DNA of 60,432 nucleotides, from assembly GCA_001896545.1 (NCBI GenBank), contig MPOT01000106.1, positions 1-60,432 of the forward strand. The letters are read 5' to 3'. The notes below the pieces were generated by a model. The model saw nothing but the letters and a program-made list of their open reading frames with translations, was not told where the DNA came from and did no database searches. The number at the start of each line of letters is the position of its first letter. The stretch's first letter is position 1. This document shows, one piece after another, positions 28,494-38,599 of the stretch. The DNA comes from Tepidanaerobacter sp. EBM-38 (GTDB taxonomy: Bacteria; Bacillota; Thermosediminibacteria; Thermosediminibacterales; Tepidanaerobacteraceae). A program made the translations under genes and the position numbers.

Positions 28494-29008
28494 TACAACA
28501 TCCCCTCCAGCGGTCTGATTATCATAATGCCATTTTTTAAATCTACTTTTTTTACTACTTGTTTAATTGCTGGAATGAGGATTTCATTTTTATCTTTTGT
28601 TTCAACAACATATACATCATTAGCACCTGTTTGAATTACTTCTATAACAGTTCCTATATATGTATCAAATTCGTTGAAAACATGAAGACCTATGATGTCA
28701 CATATAAAAAAACGATCCTCCGATAATTTTATAGCATCTTTCCTGTCAATATTAATATAATGTCCCTTTAAAGTATCTGCCTCTTCTTTCGAATTAATAC
28801 ATTCGAATTTTAAAACAGGAAAATACTCTCTTAAAAACATGACTGATTCAACCTTATAGGAAACAACTTGGCTTTTAAAGTCAATAAAAACTTCATTAAG
28901 TGTTTTAAATCTCTTTGGATTATCTGTTAAAGGTTCAACTTTCACTTGACCTCTAACACCCCAAGAAGATAGTATTTTACCTACAGTAATATACTGTTTT
29001 CCATTCAA
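28493..29008 (-). CDS. rimM: Ribosome maturation factor RimM
   Basis: A 171-residue 30S maturation factor binding S19. The N-terminal RimM domain ([22 protein letters not shown]) and C-terminal PRC-barrel ([37 protein letters not shown]) are clear. The start is the TTG at 29008, with AAGGAG 7 bases upstream; the ATG within this region is out of frame. Upstream in-frame codons do not resemble the family. Confidence 0.96.
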   Translation of the reverse strand: MNGKQYITVGKILSSWGVRGQVKVEPLTDNPKRFKTLNEVFIDFKSQVVSYKVESVMFLREYFPVLKFECINSKEEADTLKGHYINIDRKDAIKLSEDRFFICDIIGLHVFNEFDTYIGTVIEVIQTGANDVYVVETKDKNEILIPAIKQVVKKVDLKNGIMIIRPLEGML

Positions 29009-29089
29009 GTCTATTCTCCTTCGGTTTGCAAAGGCTTTATCTGGAAGCATTTTTAATTACCTTTTCACCAAAAGACCATACACGCGGAA

Positions 29090-29110
29090 AGGGTTGGGTT
29101 ACCCCACCCT
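29090..29110 (-). other. Hairpin between khpA and rimM
   Basis: AGGGT-x-GGG / CCC-x-ACCCT around a 3-base loop, 10 bases after the khpA stop and about 80 bases before the rimM start. No T-run follows on the minus strand, so termination is unlikely. It could mark an mRNA processing point. Confidence 0.4.
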
Positions 29111-29119
29111 CCCTGAAAC

Positions 29120-29347
29120 TTATATAATCTCAACAACAACCCTCTTACCTTCCTTGGCAGCTGCTGCTTTAACGACAGTGCGTATCGCTTTAGCAATCCT
29201 TCCCTGTTTTCCAATAACCTTCCCCATATCTTCAGGATCTACTTTTAGTTCTAAAATAATGGACTGTTCACCTTCCACTTGATTTACAGTAACATTTTCA
29301 GGATGATCTACCAAGGCTTTTGCAATATATTCGACTAATTCTATCAC
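29120..29347 (-). CDS. khpA: RNA-binding KH-domain protein KhpA (YlqC)
   Basis: A 75-residue single KH-domain protein, partner of KhpB in RNA binding in Firmicutes. The GxxG loop is [20 protein letters not shown], the KH consensus. The start is the GTG at 29347 ([16 protein letters not shown]) with GGAGG 8 bases upstream. Position between rpsP and rimM is conserved. Confidence 0.95.
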   Translation of the reverse strand: MIELVEYIAKALVDHPENVTVNQVEGEQSIILELKVDPEDMGKVIGKQGRIAKAIRTVVKAAAAKEGKRVVVEII

Positions 29348-29406
29348 GGATACTTCCTCCTTTAGGTTCCTAATAACCACTGATTTTATAGTGAATTAGC
29401 TTCGCT

Positions 29407-29679
29407 TTAAGACTCTTGTTCTATTGCTTTTTTATCAGGCAAAATTCCAAGATTTTTAAATAGGTATTTCACCGAATCAGTAGGGATAGCTCCTTTGTTT
29501 AGCCAATCAACAGCCTTTTCTTCATTAATCTTTATTTCTATTGGGTTTGTCAAAGGATTATAATAACCAATTTCTTCTATAAATCTACCATCTCTTGGCA
29601 TGCGACTATCAGCCACTACCACTCTATAAAAGGGTTTTTTCTTGGCACCCATACGCTTTAATCTTATTTTAACAGCCAT
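29407..29679 (-). CDS. rpsP: 30S ribosomal protein S16
   Basis: A 90-residue ribosomal protein with the S16 N-terminus [21 protein letters not shown] and [11 protein letters not shown]. It follows ffh by 14 bases and has its own ribosome binding site. Confidence 0.98.
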   Translation of the reverse strand: MAVKIRLKRMGAKKKPFYRVVVADSRMPRDGRFIEEIGYYNPLTNPIEIKINEEKAVDWLNKGAIPTDSVKYLFKNLGILPDKKAIEQES

Positions 29680-29693
29680 TGCTTCACCTCCTT

Positions 29694-31031
29694 TTAAAAA
29701 TTAAAAAACGGTAATCGCTGTCTACTTCTTTTGCGACTCTTATCTGACCCTGCAAATTGTTTTATCATCTTTTTAGTTTGAGCGTACTGCTTTAGCAGTC
29801 TATTCACATCTTGAATTGCAGTTCCACTTCCGGCTGCAATACGCTTGCGGCGACTACCATTAATAATAGAAGGATTGCTTCGTTCTTCCAATGTCATTGA
29901 ATTAATAATAGCCTCTACCCGACTGAGTTCTTTATCGTCAATCTCAACTCCCTTGAGCTTTTGTGGTGAAAAACCGGGTATCATATTTAATATTTGATCC
30001 AAAGAACCCATTTTTTTAACTTGTGATAACTGATCCATAAAATCATTTAAATCGAAGGATTGAGTTCTGAGTTTATCTTCCAGTTCTTGAGCCTTTTTTA
30101 AATCAAAATCTGCGGTTGCTTTCTCTATAAGTGTTAAGACATCACCCATCCCTAAAATCCTTGAAGCCATTCTTTCAGGGTGAAAAATTTCTAAATCATC
30201 AAGTTTTTCTCCCATTCCCACATATTTTATAGGACAACCAGTAACTGCTTTAACTGAAAGAGCTGCCCCACCACGACTATCGCCATCTAACTTCGTTAAA
30301 ATTAAACCAGTCAGTTGCAGCCTGTTATTAAATTCTTCAGCTACATTTACCGCATCCTGACCAGTCATGCTGTCTACTACAAGCAATATCTCGCTGGGAT
30401 TGATAGCATGACTGATATTGACAAGTTCATTCATTAAGTCGTCATCAACATGCAAACGTCCAGCTGTATCTATTATTACTACATCATGATTGTGTTTTTT
30501 TGCATAATCTATCGATGCCTTAGAGATATCAACGGGATCTTGTTGTCCCATAGTAAAAACAGGTAGACCTACTTTTTCTCCGACTATTTTAAGCTGCGTT
30601 ATAGCCGCCGGACGATAAACATCGGCAGCTACTAAAAGAGGTTTTTTGCCACTCTTGGAAAGTAATTTGCCAAGTTTACCTGCAGTTGTAGTTTTTCCGG
30701 AGCCTTGAAGTCCAACCAGCATTATAATTGTAATCTCTTTTGAAAAATCTACCTTGCTCTGAGTAGAACCCATCAGCAACGTAAGCTCTTCATTAACGAT
30801 TTTTATCACTTGCTGTGCCGGAGTCAAGCTTTCCATAACTTCCTGACCAATTGCTCGCTCAGTTATCTTGGAAATTAAATCCTTTACAACCTTAAAATTT
30901 ACATCGGCTTCGAGCAACGCAAGCCGAACTTCTTTCATAGCTTGTTTAACATCAGCTTCAGATAGCTTGCCTTTTCCTCGAAGTTTCTTAAAAACATCAT
31001 TTAATTTCTGGGTAAGGGACTCAAAAGCCAA
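29694..31031 (-). CDS. ffh: Signal recognition particle GTPase Ffh (SRP54)
   Basis: The 445-residue SRP protein recognising signal peptides. It has an N domain (about 1-85) and a G domain with [15 protein letters not shown] (about 105), [16 protein letters not shown] and [13 protein letters not shown]. The Met-rich M domain (about 325-430) contains [18 protein letters not shown] and the RNA-binding [11 protein letters not shown]. The TTG start has GGAAGGTGG upstream and lies just after the ylxM stop. Confidence 0.97.
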   Translation of the reverse strand: MAFESLTQKLNDVFKKLRGKGKLSEADVKQAMKEVRLALLEADVNFKVVKDLISKITERAIGQEVMESLTPAQQVIKIVNEELTLLMGSTQSKVDFSKEITIIMLVGLQGSGKTTTAGKLGKLLSKSGKKPLLVAADVYRPAAITQLKIVGEKVGLPVFTMGQQDPVDISKASIDYAKKHNHDVVIIDTAGRLHVDDDLMNELVNISHAINPSEILLVVDSMTGQDAVNVAEEFNNRLQLTGLILTKLDGDSRGGAALSVKAVTGCPIKYVGMGEKLDDLEIFHPERMASRILGMGDVLTLIEKATADFDLKKAQELEDKLRTQSFDLNDFMDQLSQVKKMGSLDQILNMIPGFSPQKLKGVEIDDKELSRVEAIINSMTLEERSNPSIINGSRRKRIAAGSGTAIQDVNRLLKQYAQTKKMIKQFAGSDKSRKRSRQRLPFFNF

Positions 31032-31033
31032 GC

Positions 31034-31393
31034 CTATACACCACCTTCCTTCAACAGTGAAGAAACACGATTATAAACATCTCTGTATTTTTCTTTGTAA
31101 CTAAGATCAAGCCCAGGCTCGATTTCTTTAAGAAGTATAAGTATTTCTTCAATCTCTTTTCTTTGTTGTATATGTTTTTTCACCATGCCGAGCTTTTCTT
31201 CAAAATTAACTAATGTTTCTTGAGAGCGGCGAAGGAGATCATGAACACCCTGTCGGGTTATACCAGTATTTTCTGCAATTTCGCCAAGTGATAAATCATT
31301 TAGGTAGTATTGCTCAAAGATATTTTTTTGTTTTTTTGTCAAAAAATCACCGTAGTAATCAAATAAGAGATTAAGTTTTGTAATATTATCCAT
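31034..31393 (-). CDS. ylxM: YlxM-family SRP-associated helix-turn-helix protein
   Basis: A 119-residue protein with a sigma-70 region 4-like helix-turn-helix: YYLNDLSLGEIAENTGITRQGVHDLLRRS (about 30-58). YlxM proteins precede ffh in Firmicutes and are reported to modulate SRP GTPase activity. The ATG at 31393 follows AGGTGA, which is inside the 3' arm of a perfect 11-bp hairpin near the transcript 5' end. Confidence 0.93.
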   Translation of the reverse strand: MDNITKLNLLFDYYGDFLTKKQKNIFEQYYLNDLSLGEIAENTGITRQGVHDLLRRSQETLVNFEEKLGMVKKHIQQRKEIEEILILLKEIEPGLDLSYKEKYRDVYNRVSSLLKEGGV

Positions 31394-31399
31394 ATAATT

Positions 31400-31429
31400 C
31401 ACCTGTAAAGCAATTATACTTTACAGGTG
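31400..31429 (-). promoter_or_regulatory. 5' leader hairpin covering the ylxM ribosome binding site
   Basis: CACCTGTAAAG and CTTTACAGGTG form a perfect 11-bp stem with an 8-base loop. The second arm contains the AGGTG ribosome binding site of ylxM. The promoter at 31432-31460 would place the transcript start only a few bases before the stem. A stable 5'-terminal hairpin could both protect the mRNA and restrict ylxM-ffh translation. Confidence 0.6.
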
Positions 31430-31431
31430 TT

Positions 31432-31460
31432 ATTTTACATAAAAATCAAATGATAGTCAA
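31432..31460 (-). promoter_or_regulatory. Sigma-A-type promoter of ylxM-ffh
   Basis: Minus strand TTGACT, 17-base spacer, TAAAAT, about 38 bases before the ylxM ATG. It lies in the 171-base gap after ftsY and would drive ylxM-ffh-rpsP-khpA-rimM-trmD. Confidence 0.7.
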
Positions 31461-31573
31461 CTATTTTTTGAAATTAATTTTAAATCTCTCACAGAAACTT
31501 ATATAAAATGCAAGTATCTTCCTTCCAGCAAACTTATTGCTAATCTTTATTTTTAACACACATAAATTACTTT

Positions 31574-32467
31574 CTAGGCAAATATGGCATCTACGAAATC
31601 CTGAGAGTTAAATTCATGCAAATCATTTATGCCTTCACCAACTCCGATATACCATACAGGTATCCCAAGCTCTGAAGCAATAGCAATAACGATCCCCCCT
31701 TTAGCCGTTCCATCTAGTTTCGTTAAAATTATTCCTGAGAAATTTACTGCTTCCTTAAACATCTTTGCTTGAATTAAAGCATTTTGCCCAGTAGTGGCAT
31801 CCAAAACTATGAGACTTACAACATTGGCTTGTGGGTATTCTTTTTGACAAACCCTGTAGAGTTTTTTAAGTTCATCCATCAAATTCTTTTTCGTATGAAG
31901 TCGGCCTGCTGTATCACAAATAATCAAATCGGCCTTTCTAGCTTTTCCAGCTTGTAGCGCATCAAACAGTACCGATGCAGGATCAGCACCTTCTTGATGT
32001 TTGATTACGTCTACACCTACTCTCTGAGCCCATATTTCTAGTTGATCAATCGCCGCCGCTCTAAAAGTATCCGCAGCGGCTAAAATAACTTTCTTGCCTT
32101 GGTTTTTATATATGTTAGCCAATTTCCCTATGGAGGTAGTTTTGCCAACTCCATTAACTCCAACGACTAACATAACAGTTGGATATGTCAAAGATATATT
32201 TTCTTTTGGAAAAAGATCCATAATCTCTTCTTTTAAAACTGCTTTTAGTTCTTCAGCAGTAGTTATCTTCTTAGAATTTTCTTTTAATTTTTCTATAAGC
32301 ATCTGAGTTGTACTGACGCCTACATCTGCTGAAATCAACAATTCTTCCAACTCTTCAAAGGTTTCTTCATCAATTTTTTTATTGAATTTTAATATATTAT
32401 CAAATTTCTCGCTAAAACTCTCCCTAGTCTTACTTAAGCTTTGCTTTAATTTGTCAAAAAAAGCCAT
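31574..32467 (-). CDS. ftsY: Signal recognition particle receptor FtsY
   Basis: The 297-residue membrane-associated GTPase receiving SRP-ribosome complexes. N domain to about 85, then the G domain with VVGVNGVGKTTSIGKLANIY, AADTFRAAAIDQLE, DTAGRLHTKKNLMDEL and TKLDGTAKGGIV. It lacks the long acidic N-terminal A domain, as in other Firmicutes. The ATG at 32467 has GGAG 8 bases upstream. Follows smc, as is typical. Confidence 0.97.
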   Translation of the reverse strand: MAFFDKLKQSLSKTRESFSEKFDNILKFNKKIDEETFEELEELLISADVGVSTTQMLIEKLKENSKKITTAEELKAVLKEEIMDLFPKENISLTYPTVMLVVGVNGVGKTTSIGKLANIYKNQGKKVILAAADTFRAAAIDQLEIWAQRVGVDVIKHQEGADPASVLFDALQAGKARKADLIICDTAGRLHTKKNLMDELKKLYRVCQKEYPQANVVSLIVLDATTGQNALIQAKMFKEAVNFSGIILTKLDGTAKGGIVIAIASELGIPVWYIGVGEGINDLHEFNSQDFVDAIFA

Positions 32468-32486
32468 TGTGCTCACTCCATTTTTA

Positions 32487-35400
32487 TTATTCCATTTTTA
32501 CTGCTAAAACCTTTGAAACAGCATCATCTTCCATGGATATACCATATAGTGCATCTGCTATTTCCATAGTAGGCTTTCGATGTGTAATTATAATAAATTG
32601 AGTATGTTTTGATACTTTTTTAAGATATCTTGTAAAGCGAACAATATTAGCATCATCCAGTGCTGCCTCTATCTCATCTAATACACAAAAAGGTGTTGCT
32701 TTTGTGTTTAAAATAGCAAAAAGCAGAGCTATAGCGGTTAATGTTCTCTCGCCTCCGGACAAGAGTGAAATACTTTGGAGCTTTTTACCCGGCGGCTGGG
32801 CGCTAACTTCCACTCCGCACTCAAGTATGCTGCCTTCACCTTCAATAATTAGTTGTGCGCTGCCACCTTCAAAAAGTTCAAAAAATACTTTATTGAACTC
32901 TTTATTAACTTTTTCTATAGATGCTAAAAGCATATCCTCCATCGTATAGGTTATTTCTTTTATAAGATTGTCCAAGTCAATTTTAGCTTTTACTAAATCG
33001 TCCCGTTGTGATTTGAGAAAATCATAGCGTGTCTTTAAATTATCATAGTCTTCAATTGCTTGCATGTTTATTGGGCCAAGTGCTTCAATTTCACTTTTTA
33101 AAGATACTAACCTTTTTTTCATGTCATCTATACTACCAAATTCATCTTTTATTTTCAAGTTTTCGTAATCAGTAATTGAATATCTTTCATATAATTGATT
33201 TTTAATTTGATTTAATTCCGTAACTATTTTTGCTTCTTCTATACGACTATTTTGTAACGTTTTTTCCGTTTGATTATAGTCTTTCTCAAGCTGATTCAGG
33301 TTGGCTTGAACTTGGTTTATGTTAATTTTTATAATTTCTTTTTTTGCCCTTAAGGACTCAATAAGTTCTTGATATTCATGTTCCTTATTCGTTAGAACAC
33401 TTATACTTTCTTTATATGCGGAAACCTTTTCATCTAATGATATAATTGTTTTGTTGTTTTCTTCCAGCTTTTCTTTAAGTTTCTTTATTTCATCTTTATA
33501 AACCGCAATTCCTTCCCTAATAGTTTGTAAACTTTGTATAACGCTTGTTTCTTCTTGATTATATGATGCTAATTTGATTTTTAATTTAGTTATTTTTTCA
33601 GATAGTATTTCTTTAATTTCCTTACTTTTATCTATATCTTTTTGTAAGTTTTTCACTTTAGATTGGCCGGATATATTCTGGCTATCTACATTTTTTATAT
33701 CTGTTTCAATTGAAGAAACTTGAGACAATATTTCTTGAGTTTCAAATTCAATATGTAGTTTTTCTTCCATTAACTGTTTTTCTCGTTGATATCTCTCTTC
33801 CAAAATACCTTGTTTTTCCTGAAGCTGTTGATTGAAAACTGCTATCTTTGATTTTATAGAATATAAGTTGTTGGTTTTTTCTTCAAGCATTTTTTGCTTA
33901 TCTTGAATTTCTTTTTTTAATTCTTGATTGGTCTGTTTTATTAGACTGAGCTGTTCTTCTAATTGAGCAATTTTCTGTTCAAATTCAATTAGTTGCCTTT
34001 TTCTTAAAAACAAAAAGTTTGATCTCTTTTGGCTCCCACCGGTTATAGAACCACCGGGGTTTAAAAGTTCACCTTGAATAGTAACGATTTTAAAACTAAA
34101 ATTACACCGTCTTGCAATATATATAGCATCGTCCAAAGTATTTGACACTAACACTCTTCCCAGAAGAAATGCAATAACCGGATAATACTTATTATCAAAT
34201 TTCACAAGGTTAATTGCCTCTGAAACGCGGCCTTTCGTCGACAATAAATTCAGCTCATTAGGTTCTATAATCCGTGGTTTTACAGCTGAAAGAGGCAAGA
34301 AAGTAACTCTACCGTAATCGTGTTTTTTCAAGTATTCTATAGCTTTTTTTGCATTCTCTTCATTTTCACAGATAATATTTTGCACAGCTGCACCTAAGGC
34401 AGTTTCAATTGCAACTTCATACTGTTGTTTTACCGAAATCACATCAGCTACTGTACCGTAAATACCATTGTCATTATATCGTTGATTTTTAAGAGCAAGT
34501 AACAGATTTTTTACTCCATACTGATAACCTTCATAGCTATCAGTAATTTCTTTCAGAGTATTTTTTTTTGAAAGAATAGTTGCTAAATCTTGTTGTTTTT
34601 GTGCTTTTATGTTTTCGCCATAATCAAATTCTACAATCTTTTGATCGAGAATTTCCTTTAGATTTTTTATATTTTGTTCGTATTCTTTAGATAAGCATTC
34701 TAAGCGAATTATTTCATCCTTAATATTTGAAACTTCTTTTAAGGTAATTGCATTTGCTTTATCCAATTCCAACTCCTCGTTTTGTATCTGATTTAATCGC
34801 TTTTCTAAAGTTAATTTCATACTATTAAGACCAGAAACCACATTCTTCTTTTCTGATACATAGTTCAGTAAATTAATCACATCACCCTTAGCATTTTCGA
34901 TAAGTCTTTGCTTTTCATTAATTTCATCATTTACAGAAATTAGCTTTTTTTCATTTTGATTTATTGTATGTTTTAACTCATTAATAGCTTCTATCTTTTC
35001 TTCTAATTCATCAGATTTTAATTTTAGAGTTTCTTCAGCAGCCTGTAATTCATTTTTTTTCTTTTCTATGCTGTTAGATAAATCCTCATTTTCTTGCTGT
35101 ATTCTGTTTCTTTCAGCAGTAACCAATTGAAAATCTCTTTCGATATCTTTCTTCTTGCTGTTTATCTCATAAAATTCTACTTGTGCTTTTTCATATGCTT
35201 CTTCAGTAGCACTTTGTTGTATTTTATACTCGCTTATTTGTTTTTTTGACGATTCAATATTATTACGCAACTGTGTTAATAATGTTTCTTTGTCTTCAAG
35301 TTTCTCCTTTATATATCTTATATGCTTCTCTCTACTGTTTACTTCAAATAAAAGTAAATTAATATCTATTTCTTTAAAAGCCGCAGCAAGTTCTTTATAC

Positions 35401-36047
35401 TTCAGTGCCACATCTTTTTGAACAGCCAAAGGTTCCATCTGGTTTAAAAGTTCAGTAATGATATCATTAATCCTGGATATATTATCCATGGTTTCTTCCA
35501 GTCTTTTTTCTGCCTCTTTTTTTCTAATCCTGTATTTCACAATCCCTGCCGTTTCTTCGAAAATAGTTCGCCTTTCCTCTGCTTTACAGGTAAGCATTTC
35601 ATCTATTTGTCCTTGACTAATTATAGAATAACCATCTTTCCCGACTCCAGAATCAACAAGTATTTCTTGAATGTCTTTTAATCTGCAAGGAGTCCGATTT
35701 AAGTAGAACTCGCTTTCGCCAGAACGAAAGGTCCGACGGACGAGATATATTTCAGAATAATCCAAAGGAATAAGATTATCAAAATTATCAATGGTTATAG
35801 CAACTTCAGCCATACCCATGGGCTTTTTCTTATTGCTCCCAGCAAATATTACATCCTCAAGCTTATATCCTCGTAATGTTTTTACACTCTGTTCTCCAAG
35901 CACCCATCGTATAGCATCGATTATATTGCTTTTTCCACTGCCGTTAGGGCCAACAATAGCATTAATTCCAGGTTGAAACTCCAAAATAACCCTATCAGCA
36001 AAAGATTTAAAGCCGTGAAGTTCGATTCTTTTTAGATACAAAGGCAT
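32487..36047 (-). CDS. smc: Chromosome segregation protein SMC
   Basis: The 1186-residue SMC ATPase of the condensin-like complex. Walker A GPNGSGKS is at residues 33-40. Long coiled coils flank a hinge domain (about 505-680, with GTVADVISVKQQYEVAIETA and GGSITGGS). The C-terminal head has the ABC signature LLSGGERTLTA and Walker B FCVLDEIEAALDD near 1110. It is followed by ftsY after 10 bases. Confidence 0.98.
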   Translation of the reverse strand: MPLYLKRIELHGFKSFADRVILEFQPGINAIVGPNGSGKSNIIDAIRWVLGEQSVKTLRGYKLEDVIFAGSNKKKPMGMAEVAITIDNFDNLIPLDYSEIYLVRRTFRSGESEFYLNRTPCRLKDIQEILVDSGVGKDGYSIISQGQIDEMLTCKAEERRTIFEETAGIVKYRIRKKEAEKRLEETMDNISRINDIITELLNQMEPLAVQKDVALKYKELAAAFKEIDINLLLFEVNSREKHIRYIKEKLEDKETLLTQLRNNIESSKKQISEYKIQQSATEEAYEKAQVEFYEINSKKKDIERDFQLVTAERNRIQQENEDLSNSIEKKKNELQAAEETLKLKSDELEEKIEAINELKHTINQNEKKLISVNDEINEKQRLIENAKGDVINLLNYVSEKKNVVSGLNSMKLTLEKRLNQIQNEELELDKANAITLKEVSNIKDEIIRLECLSKEYEQNIKNLKEILDQKIVEFDYGENIKAQKQQDLATILSKKNTLKEITDSYEGYQYGVKNLLLALKNQRYNDNGIYGTVADVISVKQQYEVAIETALGAAVQNIICENEENAKKAIEYLKKHDYGRVTFLPLSAVKPRIIEPNELNLLSTKGRVSEAINLVKFDNKYYPVIAFLLGRVLVSNTLDDAIYIARRCNFSFKIVTIQGELLNPGGSITGGSQKRSNFLFLRKRQLIEFEQKIAQLEEQLSLIKQTNQELKKEIQDKQKMLEEKTNNLYSIKSKIAVFNQQLQEKQGILEERYQREKQLMEEKLHIEFETQEILSQVSSIETDIKNVDSQNISGQSKVKNLQKDIDKSKEIKEILSEKITKLKIKLASYNQEETSVIQSLQTIREGIAVYKDEIKKLKEKLEENNKTIISLDEKVSAYKESISVLTNKEHEYQELIESLRAKKEIIKININQVQANLNQLEKDYNQTEKTLQNSRIEEAKIVTELNQIKNQLYERYSITDYENLKIKDEFGSIDDMKKRLVSLKSEIEALGPINMQAIEDYDNLKTRYDFLKSQRDDLVKAKIDLDNLIKEITYTMEDMLLASIEKVNKEFNKVFFELFEGGSAQLIIEGEGSILECGVEVSAQPPGKKLQSISLLSGGERTLTAIALLFAILNTKATPFCVLDEIEAALDDANIVRFTRYLKKVSKHTQFIIITHRKPTMEIADALYGISMEDDAVSKVLAVKME

Positions 36048-36064
36048 CCCTCCTTACTTCTACA

Positions 36065-36074
36065 ATTTTAACAT
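36065..36074 (-). promoter_or_regulatory. Possible extended -10 promoter of smc
   Basis: Minus strand TATGTTAAAAT contains a TG-N extension before TAAAAT, about 18 bases before the smc ATG, with no good -35. Because a terminator closes spoVS upstream, smc-ftsY needs a promoter in this short gap; this is the best candidate I see. Confidence 0.3.
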
Positions 36075-36120
36075 AACCATTTAAAAAAAAGAACCAATAG
36101 GATTAATATTAACTTTAAAC

Positions 36121-36151
36121 ATAAAAATACCTGCCTTAAAAGACAGGTATT
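36121..36151 (-). terminator. Terminator after spoVS
   Basis: AATACCTG/CAGGTATT stem with an inner CTT/AAG pairing, followed on the minus strand by a short T-run (ATTTTTAT). It lies about 20 bases past the spoVS stop. Confidence 0.75.
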
Positions 36152-36169
36152 AGTTTAATAAGGTTTCTT

Positions 36170-36430
36170 CTATCGGGGTTCTACAATAAATTTTATAGCT
36201 GTTCTTTCCTCGCCATCGATATCGATTTCTGCAAAAGCCGGGATGGTAACAAGGTCAATTCCGTTTGGCGCAACAAAGCCTCTTGCAATGGCTATGGCCT
36301 TAACTGCTTGATTTACAGCTCCAGCCCCTACCGCTTGAAGCTCTGCCACACCATTTTCTCTTAAGACAGCTGCTAAAGCTCCTGCCACAGATTTAGGTTT
36401 TGATTGTGCTGATACTTTTAGTACTTCCAT
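36170..36430 (-). CDS. spoVS: Stage V sporulation protein S
   Basis: An 86-residue SpoVS protein, almost entirely the conserved family sequence (EVLKVSAQSKPKSVAGALAA; VGAGAVNQAVKAIAIARGF). In Bacillus it is needed for stage V of sporulation and affects septation, and its gene is sigma-H dependent. The predicted promoter upstream matches sigma-H, and a terminator follows, so it is monocistronic between rnc and smc. Confidence 0.96.
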   Translation of the reverse strand: MEVLKVSAQSKPKSVAGALAAVLRENGVAELQAVGAGAVNQAVKAIAIARGFVAPNGIDLVTIPAFAEIDIDGEERTAIKFIVEPR

Positions 36431-36484
36431 TCCATATATCCCCCTTAATCTAGCAATATTTATTATATTATATCATTTCAATAT

Positions 36485-36511
36485 ATATTCTATGATGGTT
36501 TCAAATTTCCT
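36485..36511 (-). promoter_or_regulatory. Sigma-H-like promoter of spoVS
   Basis: Minus strand AGGAAAT, 11-base spacer, ATAGAATAT, close to the sigma-H consensus (AGGAWWT / RNNGAATWW). It lies about 55 bases before the spoVS ATG. In Bacillus subtilis spoVS is known to be transcribed by sigma-H, so regulation appears conserved. Confidence 0.65.
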
Positions 36512-36532
36512 TCTTTTTGCAATATTATATTT

Positions 36533-37249
36533 TTATAGTTCATTATTCATTTTATATAAAGCCTCTTTTGCTGCATTCTGTTCTGCTTGCTTTTTGCTCT
36601 TGCCAATACCAGTACCTAAAACTTTATTTTTCCAGACAACCTCTACATAAAACAATTTATCATGGTCTGGTCCAGATTCTTTTACTACATTATAAATTAT
36701 TTTATCCTCATTAAATTTTTGTAAGAGTTCCTGAAGGTCTGTTTTGTAATCTGTACCCCATTCGCCTTGGATAGCTTTAAAAATAATTGCTTCTAAATTT
36801 TTAATTATAAAATCATATGTGGTTTTATAGTTTTTATCAATATATATAGCTCCGATTAATGCTTCTAGTGTATCCGCAAGAATAGAAACTTTTTCTCGGC
36901 CACCAGTATTTTCTTCTCCTTTGCTAAGAATTAGATAATCTCCTAAAAAAAGTTGCCTCGCAATCTGGGCCAGACTTGACTCACAGACGGTAAATGCCCG
37001 AATTTTTGTCATTTGTCCTTCGGTAAGAAAGTCATAATGCCTATAAAGATACTCGCTTATTGATAATTCTAATACCGCATCACCAAGGAATTCTAATCTC
37101 TGATTATTTTCTTGATATGGTTTTTCTTTTTCATTAGTCAGGGAAGGGTGGATAAATGCTTGATTTAAGGTATTTAAATTACTAAACCGAATCCCAATAT
37201 TTTCTTGTAAAATCATAAGTTGTTGGAGCCTTTTTTCATCTATACACAT
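36533..37249 (-). CDS. rnc: Ribonuclease III
   Basis: A 238-residue double-strand-specific endoribonuclease. The nuclease signature NQRLEFLGDAVLELSISEYLY lies near residues 47-67, and the second catalytic block ADTLEALIGAIYID near 120. The C-terminal double-stranded RNA-binding domain (about 160-235) contains TDLQELLQKF and SKKQAEQNAAKEALYKM. It follows fabF closely (GAGGTAAG ribosome binding site). Confidence 0.97.
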   Translation of the reverse strand: MCIDEKRLQQLMILQENIGIRFSNLNTLNQAFIHPSLTNEKEKPYQENNQRLEFLGDAVLELSISEYLYRHYDFLTEGQMTKIRAFTVCESSLAQIARQLFLGDYLILSKGEENTGGREKVSILADTLEALIGAIYIDKNYKTTYDFIIKNLEAIIFKAIQGEWGTDYKTDLQELLQKFNEDKIIYNVVKESGPDHDKLFYVEVVWKNKVLGTGIGKSKKQAEQNAAKEALYKMNNEL

Positions 37250-37258
37250 ACTCTTACC

Positions 37259-38500
37259 TCATTTATATTTTTTAACTATTACACTGGCATTATGTCCTCC
37301 AAAACCCATTGAGTTTGATAAAGCTATATTTACAGTTCTATTTATCGCCTTATTTGGGACGTAATTTAAATCACATTCAGGGTCAGCATTATCGTAGTTA
37401 ATTGTAGGAGGAATCTCGTCCTTAAAGCTTGCAAGAAGTGAAACAATAAATTCAACGGCACCTGCAGCTCCAAGTAGATGCCCAGTCATAGATTTTGTAG
37501 AACTTATGGCAAGTTTATATGCATGTTCACCAAATGCATTCTTTATAGCTAGGGTTTCAAATTTATCGTTTAATGGCGTTGAAGTGCCGTGCGCATTTAT
37601 ATAATCAACCTCATTAGGCAAAATCCCCGCATCCAGTATAGAGGCTTTCATCGCTCGAGCAGCTCCTTCACCATCCGGTGACGGTTGTGTCAAATGATAT
37701 GCGTCTGCCGTTGACCCATAACCTATGATTTCACCATAAATCCTAGCATTTCTTTTTAACGCACTATCAAGCGTTTCCATTATTATTATTCCTGCACCTT
37801 CACCCATCACAAAACCATCTCTGTCCTTGTCGAAAGGTCGGCTAGCTTTACTGGGTTCATCATTTCTTGTTGATAGTGCCTTCATTGATGAAAATCCTGC
37901 AAGCGAAAGTCTTGTTATCGGTGCCTCAGTACCTCCTGATATCATTATGTCTGCATCACCTCTCTGCAAGACTTTAAAGGCCTCTCCTATAGCATTGGTA
38001 CCAGAAGCGCAAGCCGTTACAACTGTAAAATTTGGCCCTTTTAAGTCAAATGCCATAGAAACCTGACCTGATGCCATGTTAATAATCATCATAGGAATGA
38101 AAAACGGACTGACACGTCTTGCACCCTTTTCTAAGAGCACACTATGCTGTTCTTCCCATGTTGTGGCACCACCAATTCCAGAACCTAATATAACACCCGC
38201 TCTTGTCCTGTCAATTTGCAAAAGATCCAATTTTGAATCTTCTAATGCCATTTTTGTTGCTGCAATTGCAAACTGTGTAAACCTATCCAACCTTTTAATT
38301 TCTTTCTTTTCAATATAATTCTCAGGGTTGAAATCTCTAACCTCTCCGGCTATATTAGTGGGCAAATCATCAGTATCAAAACTTGTAATTGTATCAATAC
38401 CTGATTTGCCTTCTATAAGGGATTTCCAGAATTTATCCAGTCCAATCCCGACAGGTGATATCACACCCATTCCTGTTACTACTACTCGTTTCTTATCCAT
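37259..38500 (-). CDS. fabF: 3-oxoacyl-[acyl-carrier-protein] synthase II
   Basis: A 413-residue elongating ketoacyl-ACP synthase. The catalytic triad is complete: Cys164 in [10 protein letters not shown], His in [12 protein letters not shown] and His in [12 protein letters not shown]. It follows acpP in the fatty-acid cluster, but a terminator-like hairpin separates them, so fabF-rnc may also be transcribed on its own. Confidence 0.97.
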   Translation of the reverse strand: MDKKRVVVTGMGVISPVGIGLDKFWKSLIEGKSGIDTITSFDTDDLPTNIAGEVRDFNPENYIEKKEIKRLDRFTQFAIAATKMALEDSKLDLLQIDRTRAGVILGSGIGGATTWEEQHSVLLEKGARRVSPFFIPMMIINMASGQVSMAFDLKGPNFTVVTACASGTNAIGEAFKVLQRGDADIMISGGTEAPITRLSLAGFSSMKALSTRNDEPSKASRPFDKDRDGFVMGEGAGIIIMETLDSALKRNARIYGEIIGYGSTADAYHLTQPSPDGEGAARAMKASILDAGILPNEVDYINAHGTSTPLNDKFETLAIKNAFGEHAYKLAISSTKSMTGHLLGAAGAVEFIVSLLASFKDEIPPTINYDNADPECDLNYVPNKAINRTVNIALSNSMGFGGHNASVIVKKYK

Positions 38501-38544
38501 TCTAATCCTCCCAAAAGTTTACGATCTCTTAATTTTTATTTAAA

Positions 38545-38557
38545 CGGGATGCTCCCG
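38545..38557 (-). other. Short GC hairpin in the acpP-fabF gap
   Basis: CGGGA/TCCCG around a 3-base loop, about 45 bases before fabF. The surrounding gap (38501-38639) also holds the acpP terminator and a poorly matching FapR-like sequence at 38560-38576. No clear promoter for fabF was found. Confidence 0.3.
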
Positions 38558-38599
38558 AATTTAGCGCTTAGTTAAAATACCTGCATTTAAATAATATAA

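Noticed and set aside
38560..38576. Second FapR operator before fabF (TTAGCGCTTAGTTAAAA on plus)
   Set aside because: Only about 11 of 17 bases match, one outer half-site is missing, and no promoter is placed beside it.
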